A stretch of 64,000 bases of DNA, taken from contig JADJOD010000013.1 of assembly GCA_016713985.1 (NCBI GenBank), forward strand, positions 76,899 to 140,898, read 5' to 3'. The DNA comes from Lewinellaceae bacterium. GTDB lineage: Bacteria > Bacteroidota > Bacteroidia > Chitinophagales > Saprospiraceae. This document shows, in pieces, positions 60,276 to 64,000 of the stretch. The position numbers and the translations under genes were made by a program. The notes beneath the pieces are model-generated. The model worked only from the letters and a program-made list of their open reading frames with translations, was not told where the DNA came from and searched no databases. Position 1 is the first letter of the stretch, and the number at the start of each line of letters is the position of its first letter.

Positions 60276-62545
60276 ATGATTTTCGACCTGAAAATGATCC
60301 GGGAGTTTTACAAAAACTATCCCGCCCGCGTGGATGCCGCCAAGGCAAAACTCAAACGCCCCCTTACCCTTTCTGAAAAAATTCTCTTCGCCCACCTGCA
60401 CGGCGACAGCCCTATGGCCGATTACAAACGTGGCTCCGATTACGTGTTTTTCCAGGTGGATCGTGTAGCCATGCAGGACGCGACCGCCCAAATGGCCCTG
60501 CTCCAGTTTATGACCTGCGGCCGAAAAAAAGTGGCCGTGCCCAGCACGGTACACTGCGACCACCTGATCACCGCCGAAGTGGGCGCTGCAAAAGACATGG
60601 AAGTCGCCCTGAGCAAAAATAAAGAGGAGTTTGATTTCCTTTCCTCCGTGAGCCAGAAATACGGCATCGGATTCTGGAAACCGGGCGCAGGGATCATCCA
60701 CCAGATTGTATTGGAAAACTACGCTTTCCCCGGCGGTATGATGATCGGTACCGACTCGCACACGGTGAACGCCGGCGGGCTCGGCATGGTCGCGATCGGT
60801 GTCGGCGGCGCCGACGCGGTGGACGCCATGAGCGGCATGGCCTGGGAACTTCAAATGCCCAAACTGATCGGCGTAAAACTCACCGGCAAATTGCGCGGCT
60901 GGACCTCCCCCAAAGACGTCATTCTGGCGGTTGCCGGCATTCTGACCGTAAAAGGCGGCACCGGCGCCATTGTGGAATACTTCGGCCCCGGCGCACAAAG
61001 CATCAGCGCTACGGGTAAAGGTACCATCTGCAACATGGGCGCCGAGATCGGAGCCACTACCTCCACCTTCGGATATGATAAAAGCATCGCCCGCTACCTG
61101 AAAGCCACCAGTCGTTCCAAAGTGGCCGGTTTGTGCAATAAAGTTGCCCCCTACCTCACCGGCGACGCCGAATGTTACGCCAATCCTGAAGCATACTTCG
61201 ACCAGGTGATCGAGATCGACCTGAGCAAATTAGAGCCGCATATCAACGGCCCCTTCACGCCCGACCTCGCCTGGCCGCTGTCCAAATTTGCCGCCGCCGT
61301 CAAGAAAAACAAATATCCCGTCAAACTGGAAGTGGGCCTCATCGGCTCCTGCACCAACTCCAGTTACGAAGACCTGACCCGCGCGGCCAGCATCGCACGC
61401 CAGGCCAGGGACAAAAACCTCGAAGTAAAGGCCGAATTCACCATCACGCCCGGTTCGGAGCAGATTCGTTTTACCGCCCAGCGCGACGGCCTGCTCAACG
61501 ACTTTTCAGCCATTGGCGGCGTAGTGCTGGCCAATGCCTGCGGCCCGTGCATCGGCCAATGGAGCCGCCACATGGACGATGCGAAGCGGGCCAACTCGAT
61601 CATGACCTCCTTCAACCGCAACTTCACCAGCCGCAACGACGGCAACCCGAATACCCACGCATTTGTAGCTTCGCCGGAAATCGTGACGGCTTTGCCATCG
61701 CCGGCGACCTCACCTTCAATCCGAAAAAAAGTGTGCTGATCAACCGGAAAGGAGAAGCCGTCAAACTCGACCCGCCCAAAGGTATCGAATTGCCCAAGGC
61801 GGGTTTTGCAGTGGAAGACGCCGGCTATATCGAACCCGCAAAACGCAGCAGCGCGGTAAAAGTCGTGGTGGAGAAAAAATCAGAACGCCTGCAACTGCTC
61901 AAACCGTTCGCCCCGATCACCAACGGCGAACTTCAGGGTATGCGCGTGCTGATCAAAGCCAAAGGCAAATGCACCACCGACCACATTTCGATGGCCGGCC
62001 CCTGGCTCAAATACCGCGGCCATCTCGAAAATATTTCCAACAATTGCTACATCGGCGCCACCAACGCGTTCAACGATGAGCGCAATAAAGTCCTGAACTT
62101 AGAAACCGGTCAGTATATGGAAGTACCTGCTTCCGCGCGGCTGTACCAGAAAAAAGGCATCGGCACCATCATTTTCGGCGAAGAAAACCTCGGCGAAGGC
62201 AGCAGCCGCGAACACGCAGCGATGGAGCCGCGCTACCTCGGCGTAAAAGCCGTCGTGGTCAAATCCTTCGCCCGTATCCACCAGACCAACCTGAAAAAAC
62301 AGGGTATGCTCGCGCTTACGTTCGCCAACCCGGCGGATTACGACAAGGTGCGGCAGGACGACCGGGTGAGCATTCTCGGATTCGACACCTTCGCTCCGGG
62401 CAAACCGCTGAAAATCCGCCTTGATCACGCCGACGGCAAAAGTGAAACCTTCGACGTGAATCACACCTACAACGATGCACAAATCGAATGGGTGAAATCG
62501 GGCAGTGCGTTGAACAAGATCCGGAAGGATTTTGGGATGAAGTAA
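60276..62545 (+). CDS. acnA: Aconitate hydratase, one frameshift
   Basis: The first frame (60276-61739) and the second (ending 62545) are one enzyme. Adding a base at 61694 (TTTGCC read as TTTGGCC) joins ...[21 protein letters not shown], the expected continuation, to give about 756 residues, the length of mitochondrial-type aconitases common in Bacteroidota. [43 protein letters not shown] and [10 protein letters not shown] (the three cluster Cys) and the swivel-domain [23 protein letters not shown] are all present. It isomerises citrate to isocitrate in the TCA cycle using a 4Fe-4S cluster. No other TCA genes are adjacent. Confidence 0.92.
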
Positions 62546-62546
62546 C

Positions 62547-62606
62547 TGTACGCCGGGCTTCCAAGTCCGGCCTGCGTATTTTGCCGGACTTGGAAGTCCG
62601 GCATAC
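62547..62606. repeat. Paired REP-like palindromes GCCGGACTTGGAAGTCCGGC
   Basis: GCCGGGCTTCCAAGTCCGGC (62552-62571) and GCCGGACTTGGAAGTCCGGC (62583-62602) are each self-complementary and also pair with one another around an 11-base spacer. They lie directly behind aconitase and may help terminate or stabilise its mRNA. Confidence 0.85.
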
Positions 62607-62662
62607 AACGAATCGGCTGTTCGCGTGATGCGGGCAGCCGGTTTTGTTTTTGGTCTATTTAT

Positions 62663-62694
62663 TCTGAAAAGTGTAATTTTTTCATTTATCTTTG
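62663..62694 (+). promoter_or_regulatory. Promoter of higBA
   Basis: TCTG (62663-62666), a 20-base spacer and TATCTTTG (62687-62694), an exact TANNTTTG. The box ends nine bases before the higB start, so the transcript is nearly leaderless. Confidence 0.6.
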
Positions 62695-62703
62695 TAATCG
62701 ATT

Positions 62704-62997
62704 ATGGTCGTCATCAGCAATAGCATCCTGCGTGATTTTGGATTGAAACACTGGGATGCCATAGAAGCGCTCAACGACTGGTACTATGTCGTCAAGGATG
62801 CTGATTGGAGCAACCTCAACGAACTGCGCCAAACCTTCAATTCGGTCGATTACGTTGGCAACGACCGTTTTGTGTTCAATGTCCGGGGCAATCGCTATCG
62901 CCTTGTTGCTATGATTTTTTTCAACAGGCGTACGATTTACATCCGTTTCATCGGAACTCACGCTGAATACGATAAAATTGATGTCGCAAGCATTTAA
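62704..62997 (+). CDS. higB: HigB-type toxin (mRNA interferase)
   Basis: 97 residues. The sequence (NDWYYVVKDADWSNLNELRQTFNSVDYVGNDRFVFNVRGNRYRLVAMIFFNRRTIYIRFIGTHAEYDKID) is the HigB/RelE-like fold, with the basic Arg-rich strand (RGNRYRLVAMI) and the conserved GTHAEYDKID ending. HigB cleaves mRNA on the ribosome. The higA antitoxin follows with 11 bases between, in the toxin-first order of HigBA systems. It has its own promoter. Confidence 0.9.
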   Translation: MVVISNSILRDFGLKHWDAIEALNDWYYVVKDADWSNLNELRQTFNSVDYVGNDRFVFNVRGNRYRLVAMIFFNRRTIYIRFIGTHAEYDKIDVASI

Positions 62998-63008
62998 TAT
63001 TTTCAACA

Positions 63009-63398
63009 ATGAACTACATAATCAATTCCGAGGAAGAATACCGACAAGTCATGGAAAAGGTGGAAACCTACCTGCAAAAAGCCACTCGTGGCGGAGGTTT
63101 TCAGAGTCTTGCTCCGGAAGAGCAGCATGAATTGCACCGTTTGTCCCTGCTGGCCGAAGCATGGGAGGACAACATTCCGCTTATGCCCATTCGTCAGCCA
63201 CAGACGCTGATCGAGATGATTCAACTGAGCATGTACGAGCGCAAACTCAAACAAAAAGACCTGGCCGCTCTGCTGGGGATTTCTGCTACCCGGCTTTCGG
63301 AAGTGATGCAGGGAAAAAGAAAAGTGAATATGGATTTGGCAAAACGGCTGTACACTGCACTGAATATTGACCCCAAGTTTATTCTCGAACAAGCGTGA
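63009..63398 (+). CDS. higA: HigA-type antitoxin with HTH XRE domain
   Basis: 129 residues. The N-terminal ~65 residues are a helical toxin-binding domain (INSEEEYRQVMEKVETYLQKATRGGGFQSLAPEEQHELHRLSLLAEAWED). The C-terminal part ERKLKQKDLAALLGISATRLSEVMQGKRKVNMDLAKRLYTALNID is a helix-turn-helix of the XRE type. It should neutralise HigB and repress the higBA promoter. The C-terminal location of the HTH is usual for HigA from this order of genes. Confidence 0.92.
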   Translation: MNYIINSEEEYRQVMEKVETYLQKATRGGGFQSLAPEEQHELHRLSLLAEAWEDNIPLMPIRQPQTLIEMIQLSMYERKLKQKDLAALLGISATRLSEVMQGKRKVNMDLAKRLYTALNIDPKFILEQA

Positions 63399-63425
63399 TT
63401 TTTTTATGCTTAAAATCAATTGATT

Positions 63426-64000
63426 ATGGCACTTTCGGCAGAGGAGTATTTTCAAAATACTTACACGGACTGTCGGAAGAAGCAGTCAGGGCTTATGATC
63501 AAGCCATTCGTCTTGACCCGAACTATACCAAGGCGTATAACGAACGTGGCAACGCTAAGCAAAATTTGGGTGACGATTATGCCGCGATAGCGGATTACGA
63601 TGAGGTTATTCGGCTTGAGCCAAAAGATATTTATGCATATGCAAGCCGTGGCATATCCAAACTTAGTATAGGTGATATTCGCGGGGCTATCGCGGACTGC
63701 GACGAGCATCTTCGGCTTTATCCAAATAGTGCCAGAGCGGATCAAATACGTTGCGATGCAAAATCTTCTTTGGGTGACGAACACGACGCAATAGTTGACT
63801 ATGACAAGGCTATACTGCTCAACAAGGAACTCCTGAGAGTTCCGTTCCCGTATGTTAATATTGTAAATTATATCCATCGTGGCAATGCCAAGTCTTCTTT
63901 GGGGGATAAACACGGCGCGATTGCCGACTATGACGATGCCATTTGTATTGACTCAACCTATGCTATTACTTACCACAATCGCGGCGTGGTATTCGAGGAA
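63426..64000 (+). CDS. Tetratricopeptide-repeat protein, incomplete at the window end, disrupted at its 5' end
   Basis: From about 63470 the plus strand encodes TPR units in one open frame to the edge at 64000: AVRAYDQAIRLDPNYTKAYNERGNAKQNLGD, AIADYDEVIRLEPKDIYAYASRGISKLSIGD, AIADCDEHLRLYPN, AIVDYDKAILLNK and AIADYDDAICIDSTYAITYHNRG, with the canonical Ala, Gly and Pro positions. The likeliest start, ATG at 63426 (MALSAEEYF), is in a different frame from the TPRs; an indel near 63450-63470 (TTTTCAAAATAC) would join them. The rest of the gene is beyond the window. Role unknown; TPRs bind partner proteins. Confidence 0.65.

Overview
The window looks like a chromosomal segment of a Bacteroidota bacterium, most likely from the Saprospiraceae/Chitinophagia side of the phylum. 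This placement is an inference. It rests on type IX secretion features (a type A sorting domain on an M4 protease, a gliding-motility-associated C-terminal domain on a 2254-residue protein, and a PorZ-like protein), two DUF5777 beta-barrels, and many promoters of the Bacteroidota form TTTG-N19/20-TANNTTTG. Several -7 boxes end only a few bases before the start codon, which suggests leaderless or nearly leaderless mRNAs.

Layout. 1-8.7 kb: the end of an OB-fold gene, a DUF5777 barrel, a fatty acid desaturase, a methyltransferase, a hydrolase/MazG-like pair, a radical SAM/SPASM protein, a PKD-domain protein, an ATP-grasp enzyme and the ribosomal operon rpsF-rpsR-rplI. 9-16 kb: alpha-glucan phosphorylase, then a two-gene SIR2-like plus nSTAND1 NTPase module that resembles a conflict (defence) system. 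16-25 kb: a PQQ-like propeller, a CNNM/CorC-type membrane protein, an ECF sigma factor, an M4 metalloprotease, an inverted pair of palindrome arrays and an ArsR regulator. 25-31.2 kb: an eight-gene electron-transfer operon (YceI lipoprotein, CX4CH lipoprotein, DUF5777 barrel, small Tat protein, 4Fe-4S ferredoxin, NrfD membrane subunit, anchored periplasmic protein, cytochrome c). 31.2-34.2 kb: folA, a purine nucleoside phosphorylase, a broken ORF6N gene and an acyltransferase.

34.3-42 kb holds nine genes in two convergent blocks: four plus-strand genes for low-complexity, Ig-like and phasin-like proteins, and five minus-strand genes for an SCP2-like protein, a CrtC/AttH-like protein, an Ig-like/helical protein, a polyprenyl synthetase and a methyltransferase. 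I cannot match this set to a described system. It reads as isoprenoid synthesis coupled to lipid carrying and a possible protein-coated compartment, and is the best candidate here for something undescribed.

42-64 kb: tRNA-Lys, rbfA, nadD, an FkbM methyltransferase, porZ, an ABC ATPase, a flippase, gyrB, the 2254-residue repeat protein, aconitase, a higBA toxin-antitoxin pair and a TPR protein cut by the window end.

Two cross-cutting points matter. First, at least nine genes carry single-base indels or stop codons, mostly in homopolymer runs and including rplI, rpsR and aconitase. This looks more like consensus error in the assembly than decay, so the fragmented genes are annotated over their full spans. 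Second, the intergenic spaces contain several unrelated families of palindromic or short tandem repeats, some directly in front of start codons.
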